Below are positions 1 to 10,436 of a stretch of DNA of 64,000 nucleotides, in pieces. The notes beneath the pieces were generated by a model. It was given only the letters and a program-made list of their open reading frames with translations, did no database searches and was not told where the DNA came from. How positions within the stretch are numbered: the first letter of the stretch is position 1; every line of letters starts with the position of its first letter. This DNA comes from Laguncularia racemosa. Its lineage: Eukaryota; Streptophyta; Magnoliopsida; Myrtales; Combretaceae. The position numbers and the translations under genes were made by a program. The stretch lies in assembly GCA_037954665.1 (NCBI GenBank), contig JBBMOL010000091.1, positions 1,798,001-1,862,000 on the forward strand. Direction: 5' to 3'.

Positions 1-3000
1 TACTAAAACAACGTTAAAACGTGAAACCAAGCATTTCGAGATATTTCTTGTTTTAACAAAAGCAGAAACCTAATGTTCTTGCAATTTGAGGGGTAGATGG
101 AATATTGGTAAATTTTTTGGTCCAGTGTGTTTTGCTCTACTAATTATTGTAAATTTTTGCATTCCAGGGGGAAACTTGGAGCGATATGCATGTGTGCACG
201 AAGTTTAAGGGATGCAACAGCAGTCATGTAGTTGAAAAATATTATTTCTTACCCACTAATTTTTAAAAAAGATTCATGTGGTGTATTATATATAAAAAGT
301 TTTATCACTTATAGCATGTTTCATTTATGAAATAAAAAAATATTTTTTTTTATAATTTATTTGAGATTTTATGAATAGATATAAAAGTATGTTAAAAAAA
401 TAAAAAAAAAAACCATTCATTTAATTCTATAAAAAATTCTAATTTTTTATTTTATAATAATAGTAATTCAATAGAATAATTATTCCACCAATCAAATATA
501 CAAAATAGATCTATATAAAAAGGAATTGACATTTTATTTTACCTTCATATAATTAACCAAATGTATCACAATTGTTATCTTTCCCTCATTTGCCTTTCCT
601 TTCCATGAGTTCCATATCGACCGGAAACCTAAATCTTTATTTTCTTCAGCCAATCTAGTCTAGTAATTAAATTAAAAGACATGAAGCTGCTTGGTAGGAA
701 CAGATTGCCTTCTCAAGCGTCATGCTTGCAACTGATGGTGTTCAAAGATTCTGTTGATTGTATATATTCGATAACTGAATTTATTATTAGATAGTACATC
801 TTATGTATATATATATAAATGATACATAACTATTAATTATATTTATATTATAATAGTGGTAAAAGTAGTTTGAAAAAAAAAACTTCAATTTATGGCAAAC
901 GAGTCTCACGATGGGACAAGTGCTGAGAATGCTTAAAAAAAAAAAACATCCCAGGCAGAGTATGCTCGGCACAACACTGATCTTGTCTGATCCAAATGTC
1001 CAAAGTTTGGTTAATAATAGCATGGTTTAAGATAATAATTAAACTAGACTATTTAGTGGGCACATAGACATCTAAGTGCTGCTTCATCATTATGTTCTTT
1101 CATTCCATGTGCAATATATAATCATCCAGTTTATAACATATAACTATATTTTCTCCAAAACTACTTGAAATCAGTGCTGCGCACTACAATAAATTTAGGT
1201 TTATGGGGACCCTAGCACACTATTAGAATAGCAGTTTTTCCGGTAAAGGTGATTAAAGGGTTAACTTTTAATTCCTCATCTTTAAGAAGTTATTATGGTG
1301 GCATTGTGCTTAAATCCAGGAATTGGGACAACTAGTGTTCCATTCGCTCGGCCAAGCAATATAGGAGAAAGGCAACATAAGAAAGAGAGCTTGTATTAGG
1401 TTGGCATGCATGCACTTGTCATGGAGATTGATATAACGCATTATGGTCTGGTTTTTCACAGCTATAAAATTGAATTGCTTTAAGACAGTTCAGTTTAAGA
1501 AAAGGTCATTCAAACTACATTTATTTTACTTCTTTCTTCTTCTTCTTTTTTCCATTTTACAAATTTTAGTACTTCTATTTCGATATTTCTTATCTCCCTT
1601 TGCATCTAAATTGAGTTAACTTCTCAAGTTATTTATCTATCATCTTTATGTGAGTAAATTAAAAATATTTCTCATATATTTTCGATGGATGAAACTCGTA
1701 AATATGAAAACCTCTATCAGTAATATATTTTATTAAATATTTACTTTTAGGCTACATGTGATTTTATCTTTTGTTGTTTCAGTTATTTGAACTCTAGTCA
1801 AATAAATTTTTCTTATTTTTGTTTTATTTAGCATTATAAATATAAAAGGATTACTGCTGAGTGAAATTATTGAATTTCCTTGCTGCATTTGTATTCTTCT
1901 TCTCTTATTTATTTCAACTTATATACTCTGTTTTTTCTCCTTTAAAAACCAGCATACTTAGCAGAATGCCCTACCATCTCCATGGCCTCATCGTCCTCGG
2001 GCAGCGTTCCACTTCATCTAAGTGACAAGTGGCATCAGGCTACTCCACCCATCCACTCCTTTGAGCAATCCTCCCAATAATATCGGTCAGCCAATGGCAG
2101 CTCGAACCCCTTGGAGTTGGTTGAATGTAACAAATGCCACAAAACGGCGATGGCTACTTGTTTAGCCACTCAAGCCTTATGCTTGCGATGTTTCTTTCTT
2201 TCTTTCTTTTTTATATATATAGATCGATTTTTCTGGCTAGAGATGATCATCCACTTTATTACTAATAAATGTATTAAAATCCTTATGAGCTAATGATATG
2301 AATAATAAATTGGGTTTGATTTTCTATTATTAATTAAAAAAAACATATATGGGAGCCTATATAAAAGCATGTTCTAATAGCCTTATAATTCCGAGGACGA
2401 ATCTTCTAGTCTAATTGACAGCGTTTAGCATTTATCGATCCTTACCTACTTCATAAATGCTGGTTTGACCTTTCATTCATGGCGGTCCATGCTCTCTTAA
2501 GATATCTAGTAATTATTTGTGCTACTACTTCCGAAACTTAGTTTCCATGTTACTTTTGTTCATTTGGTAAAAAAAAAAAACTACACACGAATCTCTTGAA
2601 AAGTGAAAATCTTATTTAATATAGAGTTAAACCTTCGAATTTTAGTTGTATCCAATCAAACTCAAAACACTTTTCTTGGATTATTGTAAATATATCTCCA
2701 TAAACTATTTATTACATAATCCTTAAACTTTGATAGTGTGATTTGATAATCTTGAAATTTTATAAAATATTTAAATAACTCCTAAGTTGTTATTAGTATA
2801 ATAAATTTATCACTAAAAGGATTATAAATAATAAAGGTTTTTTAAAATAAAAAAATTTTATAAAATAAATTTTTTTAATCTATTTGTAATAATAATTATT
2901 TTTAAAATATAACTTTTTACTTTTTTACAAAATATAGCCTGATTGTCATTAACAATCCTAGAAGCAAGAAAAATTATGGCCCGACATTGTACAAAACCGT

Positions 3001-3350
3001 GTGGGCAAACCGCAAATAGTTCAACACACGGACGCGTTTTCCGATGCTAAATTGGAATTATCGATACAGACAGTGACTTTCGAATCCATGGGAACTCAAT
3101 ATGTCAGAAATTTCTTGCGATACTTTGGAAGCCCCCCAGCCTCCGACTTCCATGTTTTTCTTCTCGAGTATTAGCGTGGAGATAGAGACAGGAAACACGA
3201 TTTACAGGAGAAGACAGCCGCTTTTCCTTCTTCCTCTTTGTTAAATAAAAATAATGATACATCTATGAACGTGTCCTTGCATATGCCCGTCCAATCTTGA
3301 CTCACAGGGTCGACGTTCTCTGATCACGAAGAGGAGACCATTGTAACAAC
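1..3350. other. AT-rich intergenic DNA without a supported gene
   Basis: No open frame here has recognisable protein similarity. The sequence is A/T-rich with many homopolymer runs. A somewhat less AT-rich patch near 1960-2190 contains a short frame (2111-2293) of ordinary-looking but unrecognised sequence. I see no RNA gene and no clear transposon ends. Confidence 0.6.
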
Positions 3351-3556
3351 GTTAACGTGAGTCATCTTCATTCTAGATGCAAGGACTATGAATAAGAGAG
3401 AGAGAATCTAACTGTGTCTTTTCCCTCAAGTTTTTGAATGTTTTATGTTCAAAAACATTAACGTTGGTCACCTTCATTCTAGATGCAAGGACTATGAATA
3501 AGAGAGAGAGAATCTAGCTGTCTTTGCCCTCAAATTTTAGAATGTTCTATGTTCAA
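3351..3556. repeat. Local tandem duplication, unit about 107 bp
   Basis: Two adjacent copies (about 3351-3452 and 3458-3556) share long stretches, including TTCATTCTAGATGCAAGGAC followed by a GAGAGAGAGA run, and both end near TATGTTCAA. They differ by scattered substitutions and small indels, so the duplication is not brand new. No coding potential is seen. Confidence 0.8.
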
Positions 3557-3979
3557 CCCTATGAAATCGGAATATTCTCAAAATAAATAAATAAGAAGGA
3601 TAGAATGAATATAGAATAAGAAGTGCATTTAATCCTTTTTTTTTTATTCAATTTTTTTGTGATTTATATTCTAACCATATCTAGATCATAACTTGATTTA
3701 GTTTGATCTATATCTATGTTATACTAATTCTACTTGTGAGGATAACAAAAATTTCCTTTTGTTATGTCCAATTCTATGGAAGCTGGATAAGGAAAATAAA
3801 CTCCACTTACAAATTGCCTAAACCGTATGGATATCTTGCTTTTTACTCACCATGACCATCTCTCGTGCCCAACCATAGAAAAGAATAATATATAACAGAA
3901 AGATGATGTGGAATTAAAAAGAAATGAATATAAATTATTTACTTGTGGAGTACATCTTTAATGGTAAGATTTTGGCCTG

Positions 3980-3984
3980 AATTT
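3980..3984. repeat. Left target-site duplication of outer LTR element (AATTT)
   Basis: AATTT directly precedes the LTR start TGTAAC and is repeated at 21566-21570 directly after the far LTR end GTTACA. Five-bp duplications are typical of Ty3/gypsy integration. Confidence 0.9.
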
Positions 3985-4539
3985 TGTAACAGGGATTAAC
4001 AACAAGCAATTCGAATGCAAATTAGTTTGTTGTAATCAATACTAAGTAAATTGGAATTTTTTTCATTCATATGTGCTTTCTCTTTTTACAGATAGTATCT
4101 TATATGATCTGGTAGTTACATATTCTAATAACCCATGTGAAGGTTAACAATTTCTAGAATTATTCTAATGGATGGGCTTAATTATTACTGCTTCCGTAAT
4201 TGGGCTGTCAACCAGCCCATGTCAACCGACCCGTGTCCATCAGCCCATATCCATCATCATCCATTGTTCGGCTCGTCCAAAGAGCCCACACCACCCGCAC
4301 GGCACATCCTCACCATACCAGCCAGCACCCACACACACGCATGCATTCCCCTCAACTAAAGCAAACAGTTCCACACACTCGCACTTCCACCATACCCTGC
4401 AACACCATCACACACGCACGCACTCTCTCCCTCCAACAAGTTAGTTTACTTTACTCTTCTTCCCGATCTGACATATTCCTCTCTCGAACTCTCTCTCGAA
4501 CCTTCCCCCAGAAACCCTAACTCACTCTCCCTCGTTACA
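3985..4539 (-). repeat. 3' LTR of the outer gypsy element (555 bp)
   Basis: It begins TGTAAC and ends GTTACA. It matches 21025-21565 along its length, with about 20 substitutions and a roughly 14-bp length difference near 4210 by eye. Short open frames inside it (about 4168-4520) arise from CA/CT-rich LTR sequence and are not genes. Confidence 0.93.
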
Positions 4540-4775
4540 ATCCCTTCGTCTGAAACTTCCCTTGTCCACAAGTAGGGGTGGGAATTGCGGGGCGAGCAAA
4601 AAAAAATTTGACCCGCAGGGGTGCGGGCCATTTTGGCCCGCGCCCGCTTAACCCGCGGGGCGGGGCAGGCAATCCCCGCGGGCGGCGGGCCAACCCGCCA
4701 GAACTTCTGCAGGTACAAAGCGAGTGGTTGTGGCTTACCGGGTGTGGGTGCCGACGTGCCATTAGGGTGGGTGAC

Positions 4776-4985
4776 TCACTTGTGTAAGCCCGCGCATGCA
4801 ATCTGGAGCCCATACAGCAAGGCTTTTGCCTCTGCAACTTCAATATCCCAGCAAGCTTTGACTTCCTTAACTGCTGCAGCAAGAATCACCCCCTCCTTGT
4901 CCCTAATTCTCACCCCCAGAACCATGTTCTGCACAGGTGCAACGGCTGCCGGCTGGAGGGACCTGCTGGCTGCTGGACATGACAC
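4776..4985 (-). pseudogene. RNase H-like domain fragment carried inside the hAT-like element
   Basis: The minus-strand frame contains GVRIRDKEGVILAAA and then DIEVAEAKALLYGLQIA. These match the second and third strands and the catalytic-Glu helix of the plant reverse-transcriptase-associated RNase H (RVT_3) family. The first catalytic Asp and everything after the helix are absent, so this is a fragment of roughly 50 codons and not an enzyme. The apparent start Met lies in unrelated sequence. It is probably a captured piece of a non-LTR-retrotransposon or RVT_3 gene. Family assignment is from pattern recognition only. Confidence 0.6.
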
Positions 4986-5064
4986 GACCTACTGGACCTG
5001 GACATGACGACTTGGACTTGACGAGGACGACATGACGAGCTGCCATGCCCTGCACCGCCGCCGC

Positions 5065-5430
5065 CGACCGCGATTGAGGACTGAGGACCCGTGACCAACG
5101 ACTGACGATTGGCGACTGCTGTGCAGCACGACCGCGACCGACGACTGACGACTGGCGACTACTGTGCAGCACGACCGCGACCCGCGAGGACCGCGACTAA
5201 GGACTAAGGACCTGCAACCGTGACCGCAACCGTGACCCGCGAGGACCGCGATTGAGGACTGAGGACCCGCGACCGTGACAGCGACCGCGACCGACAACTG
5301 ACGACTGGCGACTGCTGTGCAGCACGACAGCGACCGACAACTGGCGATTACCGTGCAGCACGACCGCAACCCGCGAGGACCGCGATTGAGGACTGAGGAC
5401 CCGCGACCGCGACTGACGACGCCGACGTCG
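5065..5430. repeat. Short interspersed tandem repeats (GACC/GACTG-rich) inside the hAT-like element
   Basis: The 12-mer GTGCAGCACGAC recurs at about 5121, 5164, 5317 and 5353. CGCGATTGAGGACTGAGGAC recurs at about 5069, 5248 and 5381. These modules are separated by degenerate GCGACC and ACGACTGGCGACT units. Long open frames here on both strands follow from the lack of stops in GC-rich repeats and are not genes. Confidence 0.8.
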
Positions 5431-5554
5431 ACTGAAGTGACGGCACCACCATCCGTCCCTGAGGAAGGTCGTCGGCCGCCTGTTTTACATAATAAAAAAA
5501 AATTTATTACGGGTCGAGGCGGGCCGGCCCATTTGGCCCGCATTACTGGCCCTA

Positions 5555-6857
5555 TCCACAAGGGTGCATGAGGAAATCTAAGCCTTAGATCTGTTAGGAA
5601 TTCCCACGTTGCATCTGAGAGAGGTCAATCTTTCCACAGGGTAAGTCCCATGGTGTCCGCGTGATTTCCCCTTTTGATCACCTTTCTTTCCAAAATCCGA
5701 AGGGGTTCTAACTCTTCTTCTTCCTTTGTAATAGGTAGCGATGGCAAGCAGTCCCTTCTTTGACCATGGTAGAGCTTGAGCTGGGAGATATGAAAGGTGG
5801 GATGGACATTCGCCTCGCTCGGTAGATCTAAATGGTAAGCCACCTTCCCCACCCTGTCTATTACCTTATATGGTCCGTAATACTTAGGTGATAGCTTTTG
5901 GTTAGTTACTTTTCGCACACTTATCTATTTATAGGGTTGTAACTTCAATAATACCCAATCCCCTATGTTAAACTCCCTATCGATCCTCTTTCGGTCAGCC
6001 TGTTGCTTCATCCGGTTTTGAACCCTTGTTAAGTGGAACCTCAGGATGTGTATGGTATCTTCCCTACCTGTTAGCAAACTATCAATCGTGGCATTTCTAG
6101 AATCCTTAGGAATGTAAGGGAGATGTAGTGGAGGTGGATACCCGTATAAGATCTCAAAGGGGGTCTTCTTAGCACTAACATGGTAGTTAGTGTTGTACCA
6201 GAACTCAGCTAGAGATAGGTACTGTCCCCATTTCTTAGGGTTGTCGCTTGTCATGCATCTCAAGTAGGTTTCCAAGTACCTATTGACCCTTTATGTCTGG
6301 CCATCCGTTTGAGGATGATATGCCGTAGATAAATTTAGTTTAACTCCTTGTAATCTAAAGAATTCCTTCCAAAATTGGCTAACAAACACAGGATCCCTGT
6401 CACTGGTGATGCTTTCGGGCATTCCATGCAACTTGTACACATGATCCAAGTATAACCTTGCCACTTGTGGAGTTGAGTAAGGATGTGGAAAGGACGTGAA
6501 GTGGGCATACTTACTCAAGCGGTCCACTGTTACCATGATCACTTCTTGCCCATTAGACTTAGGCAGTCCTTCAATAAAGTCCATGGTTACCTCCGCCCAA
6601 CAAGTGCTTGGTATTGGCAGCGGTTGTAACAGTCCTGGTAGGGCCACGTGCTCAAACTTGTGTCTTTGGCAGACCTCACACTCCCTTACATATTGCCTTA
6701 TATCACGCTCTAACTTGGGCCAATAGAAGATAGAATTTATCTTCTTAAAGATAGTATGAGCCCCCGAGTGTCCTCCTACTGCTCCATCGTGGTACATCTT
6801 TAGTAGTTTCCTTCTAAGCTCCACGGATGGCCCCACTACACACTTGCCCTTCCTCCT
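5555..6857 (-). pseudogene. Outer gypsy pol, 3' half: integrase and chromodomain-like tail
   Basis: Reading down the minus strand, the integrase zinc-binding region and core lie at about 6866-6291, with KINSIFYWPKLERDI and CQRHK, then TMDFIEGLPKS, ITSDRDPVFVS and STAYHPQTDGQ around the catalytic residues. The C-terminal integrase domain (6275-5925, GDWVLLKL) and a YYGPYKVIDRVGKVAYHL segment follow. The end is a chromodomain-like ILERKVIKRG tail continuing to DATWEFL. In-frame stops at 6291-6293 (TAA), 5925-5927 (TAG) and 5625-5627 (TGA) break it into three frames. Each stop sits inside an otherwise conserved motif, so they are point lesions and not true ends. The right end is cut by the Tat insertion and the left end by the hAT-like insertion. 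Confidence 0.92.
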
Positions 6858-8966
6858 TGTAAACACCCCATTTTTGCCCTAGGAGTCAATAATTTTCAAT
6901 AATAATCAATTTTCAATTTTTCCTAATTTTTCCCAATTTTTCGTAATTTAGCATAAAATAATAAAAATGTTCAAAAAATAAAAATAAATAGGAAAACACT
7001 TCAATTTTGAAAAATGATTTCAGAAATAGCAATAATGAATAATAAACAATTTTTACAAATTTTTGAAATTTCAAAAAATACAAAAAAATATAAAAATTGC
7101 ATTGCATATATGCAATTTGCGAAATAAATAAAATCGCGAAAGTGGGCTAGCCCAGCTGGTCCGGACCATGGCTAGGCGCGCGCGGGGGGGGGGGGGGCTC
7201 GGTCAGACGTTCGAATCGCGGAGGAAGCAGTTTCCGCGTTTTGCAATTTTTCGACTTATCCAGGACACGTGGCAGCATCTGATCGGCTGGAAGAAACGCA
7301 CGCGCCGGGCGCGTGATCGTCTCCTACCTTGAGCCCGAGATCGTCGGCGAAGAAAAAATTCGTATTTCGGCCGTTTTGATTCGATTTTTTTGCACAAATC
7401 CAACAGATCTTCAACAAAAATAAGATAAACATCATCTAATTAAAATCAAATCGCAACAAATCGTTGGATGGGCACGAATTGGAGTTGGTTTTTCAACCGA
7501 AAATCCGATCAGCTTCAATCGGAGGAAATCCGAGCTTATCCAGCTCGATTTCAAGCGCCTATAAATAGAGGAGGAGATGAGGAAGCAAGATCACAGAGAT
7601 CAGAATTGCGAGAGAGAGAGAGAGAAAAGAGTGTAGATCGGAGGAAACCCAAAGTTGCGACCGTCGATCGGAGTTGAGCCACCGCAAGGAGACGTTCTGG
7701 GAGTAAACCGCCACCACCATCGGATTCAGCACCCTCAAGAAGCTAGGATTCGACACTTCACCCGCCGCAAAAGACCGCCGGAACGCCGTGGACGAGCCAA
7801 CCCCGCCGCCGTGTCCGACCGATCCGACCCGACCCGATTCGACCCGACTGACCCGACCACCGACCCGGATCCAGGTAAGTCGGATTTTCCGGATTTTTTT
7901 TATTTTTATTTATTTATTCTGAATTAATTAATTAATTTATTATTTGTTATTTAGTTATTTATTTATTTATTTATGTGTTATTTTTAATAAATAGGAAAAT
8001 GTAGAAATTAGATTTTTCTAGAATTTAATAATGTAGAAAAATAATAAAAAAATAATAAATAGATAAATAAAAAATAAAAAATAATAATAATAATAAAATA
8101 TATAGAAAAATAATAAAAAATTAGGAAAAATAAATCATAAAATTTTAGATGTCAAATAGGATAGATAATAAACAAAAATTCCCAAAAAATCACAAAAATT
8201 CCCAAAAATCACGAAAATAAACAAAAATTCCCAAAAACCACAAAAATTCTCAGAAATCACAAAAATAACAAAAAAATCATAAAAAGTCATAAAAAATCAT
8301 AAAAAGATAAATAAATAAGTTTTAGCACTTAGAGAAATCATTTTCATCAAATAAATCAAAATTGATGTTTTCCCTACAAAATCATTTTTCAAAAATGAAA
8401 TCAAGCTTAGGCTTAGAGTTTTTTAGGAAAAATCCAAAAAATGGTAAGAACATAAATCGAAAGAAATTTCAAAATTAAAATTCACCAATGCACTAAAGAT
8501 TTTCAGAAAAGCGAACTACGGCTTGTTTGATCCTGAGTAGCAGGTACGTAGGCACCCATTCGGGTCAACCCATAAAATAAATGAAAAATCCTTTTTCTGA
8601 AATAAAATTCAAAGACATAACAAAAATTAACAGAAACACAATGAAACACATTTCTAAAGATGAACAATTTTAGGAGATTAGGTGGTAACCGTATAGGTTT
8701 TAATAGGTTAGCCTCCGGACTTAGAAACTCTGGTTTTCCCTTTTTCTCTTCTCACAAAAACGAGAAGAGGAAATAACGACGACTAGTAGTCCAAATTAAG
8801 ACTAATCCGCTCCTTTAGTCTTAATTCACTTTTTCCCAATAACAGTTGGGTGGCGACTCCAAAAATCAAACGAAATTCCTAACTCAAGTCGAGGATCTAG
8901 ATTAAATGAGCATAGGGTTTAGTTTAGATCGGATTAGGAATGGGAATTCAAAAATTAGACTCGACA
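6858..8966 (+). repeat. 5' LTR of the Tat element (2,109 bp)
   Basis: It begins TGTAAACACCCC and ends AGACTCGACA. It is nearly identical to 15712-17815. Differences I could see are a handful of substitutions plus length changes in a G-run near 7185, an AG-run near 7612 and an A-rich tract near 8070. The GC-rich middle (about 7140-7880) is followed by a long tract of A-rich degenerate repeats (about 7910-8330) with recurring AAAAATTCCCAAAAA units. Open frames inside both LTRs are therefore duplicated by chance and are not genes. Confidence 0.95.
7560..7568 (+). promoter_or_regulatory. Probable TATA box of the Tat 5' LTR
   Basis: TATAAATAG lies in the GC-rich part of the LTR and is conserved in the other LTR at 16409-16417. 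An AT box of this type in a GC-richer context, followed by a GA-rich leader, is a plausible polymerase II promoter for the element. The transcription start is not determined. Confidence 0.6.
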
Positions 8967-8969
8967 GGA

Positions 8970-8987
8970 TGGCGACTCCACTGGGGA
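8970..8987 (+). other. Primer binding site of the Tat element
   Basis: TGGCGACTCCACTGGGGA starts three bases after the LTR end. It resembles the tRNA-Arg-type primer sites described for Tat/Ogre elements. I infer the tRNA identity from that resemblance and have not checked it against a tRNA set. Confidence 0.75.
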
Positions 8988-9479
8988 CCCATACCAGCAG
9001 GCTAGCCACTTGAATCTCTCCAAGCTGTTCTCTTTAAAAAAAAATGTGTTTCAATCATTACTTTGTTACTAACTTTGCAGGATTTAGTTAGATTTTAGTT
9101 TCTTTACTGTGGGGGTTTTGCATGCATACATATGTTTGTGTGAGTAGATGCGGTCGAACCCGGACCGTCCTAGAAACCTAAGACGGGGAGCCATTGTGTA
9201 GGTTTCGAGCGAAGTGAGCTGATTCACTGTTCGGGACCGATTAGGCTACCCCACCCTATGCTTCGATATGGCCTGAGATCCATTTCTTCGAGAATGCGGG
9301 AGGCCATAGAGCTCGGGAACCAGTTAGAACCAACCTACTTGCATACATAACATCGTACGAGGGGTTGACAATTGGATGACAATGTAATGGTTTGTTATTT
9401 TGTCCTTGGAGTTCAGGACTATTTCCCTGTAACATTTTCATAGTTCTGTTTGTAACTAGGCTTTTTCCTATTGTAATAG
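8988..9479 (+). other. Untranslated leader of the Tat element
   Basis: This stretch between the primer site and the first gag-like ATG has no long frame or recognised protein motif. It ends in a pyrimidine-rich stretch and TTGTAATAG directly before the gag ATG, which would also suit a splice acceptor. That is only a possibility. Confidence 0.5.
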
Positions 9480-9825
9480 ATGGCTAGCAGTGCAGTCGAC
9501 CGCCTCATCCGCAAAGAGATGCGGGTGTACAAACCTTTGGACCCAAAATTGATACTGGACCACTGGTTTACCTTGTACAACCCAGAGGAGCAGGCCTTCA
9601 TCCAGCAGAAGATCGGCCCCATCCTCTCACTGACTAAGTCAGAGGCGAATTTACCTATGGTACGGACTATGCTCCACCTATGAGAAATAGAGCCCGCGGC
9701 TTTCTTCATTGGGCCACACGAGACCACTCCCACTCAAGACGAAAGCCAAAGTCAAAGAATTAGAAGCCGTCATCAACAGGAAGCCTGAGTCTCCACAACA
9801 GAAGACCAAGAGAGCTAGGAAATAG
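9480..9825 (+). pseudogene. Tat gag remnant, internally deleted
   Basis: The ATG at 9480 opens a 67-codon frame (DRLIRKEMRVYKPLDPK and so on). It is stopped by TGA at 9681-9683 where a Trp codon would continue the sense. After a phase change, a second coding-like stretch (KVKELEAVINRKPESPQQ) runs to TAG at 9823-9825. Tat gag proteins are normally several hundred residues long, so most of the capsid region and any zinc knuckle are missing. I infer that the N-terminus has been joined to a C-terminal segment by deletion. The gag identity rests on position after the leader more than on strong similarity. Confidence 0.55.
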
Positions 9826-9975
9826 ATTATCATTGTAATCTTTTATTTGTTTGAATGTCGAACTCCAAAAATTATTCAAAGTAAAGTTTCAATATTACAT
9901 TGTTAATCGATTATCAACCCTTTTTAGCATCCGTGTGACACACGCATAGCATTTGCATACATCATACTAAAAAAA

Positions 9976-10341
9976 ATGCGCGCCAAGTATCAAAATAGCT
10001 CCCAGGCAACCGAACCCTCCCAGAAGGCCAATTTGCACACGTTCAAGACCAAAATGGCAAACAGCGGCAACAACACTAGCATTGAGTACATTCCTACGGC
10101 CGTAGAAGAAGCGCAAACAAAATGTGTCAAAGGCAGAATAAGGGAGAAGCTGACCGACACCCAGATGTGCATCCCACCTCTCCAACAATCTTTCCGAAAG
10201 GCAAACGTCATTCAAGAGCTTCGGATAAATGAAGAGGACGACAGCAAGGGGAAATCAACTCCCCGCATGTCTAACCAACATCCGGCTCTCAACAATTGGT
10301 TTTGTTATCCTATCAGTAACGCTAGGTTAGCTCAAGAGTAG
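9976..10341 (+). CDS. Unrecognised ORF between gag remnant and pol of the Tat element
   Basis: This is an open frame of 121 codons, hydrophilic and rich in Asn, Gln, Lys and Ser, with no protease DTG motif, zinc knuckle or transmembrane segment. It lies where a protease or gag-pro segment would be expected but does not look like one. It may be non-functional filler, a rearranged piece of gag, or an element-specific ORF. No function is assigned. Confidence 0.3.
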   Translation: MRAKYQNSSQATEPSQKANLHTFKTKMANSGNNTSIEYIPTAVEEAQTKCVKGRIREKLTDTQMCIPPLQQSFRKANVIQELRINEEDDSKGKSTPRMSNQHPALNNWFCYPISNARLAQE

Positions 10342-10390
10342 AGAAAGATTATTAAACAAATTGAGACTCTTTATCAAGTCCAATTACAGT

Positions 10391-10435
10391 TTGTTTTTTT
10401 TCCTTCTTATATATATATGCTTTCATTTTACTCAG
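10391..10435 (+). promoter_or_regulatory. Candidate 3' splice site before the Tat pol frame
   Basis: A pyrimidine-rich tract (TTTTTTTTCCTTCTTAT, then TTTCATTTTACTCAG) ends in AG at 10434-10435, and the pol frame reads open from 10437. Ogre elements, relatives of Tat, are known to carry an intron between gag-pro and RT. The matching donor was not identified, so this is an inference. Confidence 0.4.
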
Positions 10436-10436
10436 A

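Larger units (their letters stand above)
4573..5554. mobile_element. Non-autonomous hAT-like transposon, GC-rich (982 bp)
   Basis: The insertion is flanked by a perfect 8-bp duplication TCCACAAG (4565-4572 and 5555-5562), the size expected for hAT transposition. Its ends are inverted TAGGG. Subterminal regions near both ends carry related GGCCCG-rich palindromes (about 4625-4642 and 5524-5541). No transposase is encoded, so an autonomous hAT must have moved it. It interrupts the extreme 3' coding end of the outer retrotransposon just before the LTR. The interior is much richer in G+C than the surroundings and contains an RNase H-like fragment plus short tandem repeats. Confidence 0.85.

Noticed and set aside
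4168..4520. Overlapping open frames of 63-106 codons (with near copies at 21208-21546)
   Set aside because: They lie within the two LTRs of the outer gypsy element and translate CA/CT-rich simple sequence. Duplication of the frame is explained by LTR duplication.
4989..5571. Long GC-rich frames on both strands (up to 190 codons)
   Set aside because: They translate the repeats inside the hAT-like element. Repetitive peptides with no domain and simultaneous opposite-strand frames point to low stop density and not to genes.
7207..7222. tRNA box-B-like GTTCGAATC in the LTR (also GAGTTCAAGCCTC near 47630)
   Set aside because: No box A at the right distance and no cloverleaf could be drawn, so it is not called as a tRNA or SINE.
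7203..7927. Frames of 65-90 codons repeated at 16052-16777
   Set aside because: These are identical LTR sequences of the Tat element. The Arg/Pro-rich translations lack motifs.
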